A DNA stretch of 6,129 nucleotides from positions 1 through 6,129 of the forward strand of contig CAQGLR010000082.1 in the NCBI GenBank assembly GCA_948794795.1, given 5' to 3'. Of this stretch, positions 6,065 to 6,129 are shown piece after piece. The DNA comes from an uncultured Lachnospiraceae bacterium (lineage in GTDB: Bacteria; Bacillota; Clostridia; Lachnospirales; Lachnospiraceae). Position 1 is the stretch's first letter. Each line of letters begins with the position of its first letter. The notes below the pieces were generated by a model. That model was not told the origin of the DNA and searched no databases. It worked only from the letters and a program-made list of their open reading frames with translations. The position numbers and the translations under genes were made by a program.

Positions 6065-6082
6065 AGTTACATTAATGTTACT
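6065..6082. promoter_or_regulatory. Imperfect palindrome upstream of the operon promoter, possible operator
   Basis: AGTTACATTAATGTTACT is an 18-bp inverted repeat with one mismatched pair and a perfect 10-bp core ACATTAATGT. Its centre lies about 72 bp upstream of the predicted transcription start, a position more typical of activator than repressor binding. It is AT-rich, so chance is possible. A short CTGT-TC-ACAG palindrome (6081-6090) abuts it. Confidence 0.3.
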
Positions 6083-6129
6083 GTTCACAGGTCAGCTTGA
6101 CATGAAGAAACCGATGGTTTAGACTATTA

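Noticed and set aside
5915..6088. Longer open frame giving a 58-residue N-terminal extension of the ATP-grasp protein
   Set aside because: It begins upstream of the near-consensus promoter, spans the leader hairpin, and lacks family similarity; ATG 5914 has an ideal ribosome binding site.
6108..6120. Small hairpin AAACC-GAT-GGTTT as a terminator of a gene upstream of the window
   Set aside because: The stem is only 5 bp with a 3-nt loop and no T-tract; too weak to call, and no upstream coding sequence is visible.

Overview
The window is AT-rich DNA with strong AGGAGG-type ribosome binding sites and tightly packed genes, all on the minus strand. This, together with the sequence style and a lipoprotein-type solute-binding protein, suggests a low-GC Firmicute, most likely a Clostridia/Lachnospiraceae-like gut anaerobe. 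The taxonomic call is an inference; no rRNA or marker gene is present.

Layout in the direction of transcription (right to left). A near-consensus sigma-A promoter (-35 TTGACA, 17-bp spacer, -10 TATACT; 6008-6036) starts a leader of about 87 nt that contains a strong GC-rich hairpin with a U-rich tail (5951-5989), a possible attenuator. Five genes follow with short gaps or overlaps: a circularly permuted ATP-grasp amidoligase-like protein (4595-5914), a short alpha-E protein (3951-4613), a transglutaminase-like cysteine peptidase (3147-3932), an M14-family deacylase with all key catalytic residues (2098-3048), and a second M14 homologue that has lost the zinc-binding histidines and catalytic glutamate (1173-2105). 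A large hairpin with a 23-bp perfect stem and a T-tract (1082-1174) overlaps the last stop codon and closes the operon. Beyond it, with its own leader of about 140 nt, lies a lipoprotein amino-acid-binding protein of an ABC importer (69-941); its permease and ATPase would be expected left of the window.

How the genes may work together. ATP-grasp (COG2308), alpha-E (COG2307) and transglutaminase-like (COG1305) genes form a known conserved trio, predicted by comparative genomics to make and process a peptide or amide product, and in many proteobacteria linked to the proteasome-like protease Anbu. Its product is unknown. Here no Anbu gene is present; an active/inactive pair of M14 deacylases occupies the hydrolase position. 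The inferred picture is a cytoplasmic system that joins amino-acid-like units using ATP and trims or releases them by the transglutaminase-fold and M14 enzymes, possibly beside uptake of an amino acid. The most notable points are the M14 pair attached to the amidoligase trio, the probable pseudoenzyme, the short alpha-E protein and the structured leader.
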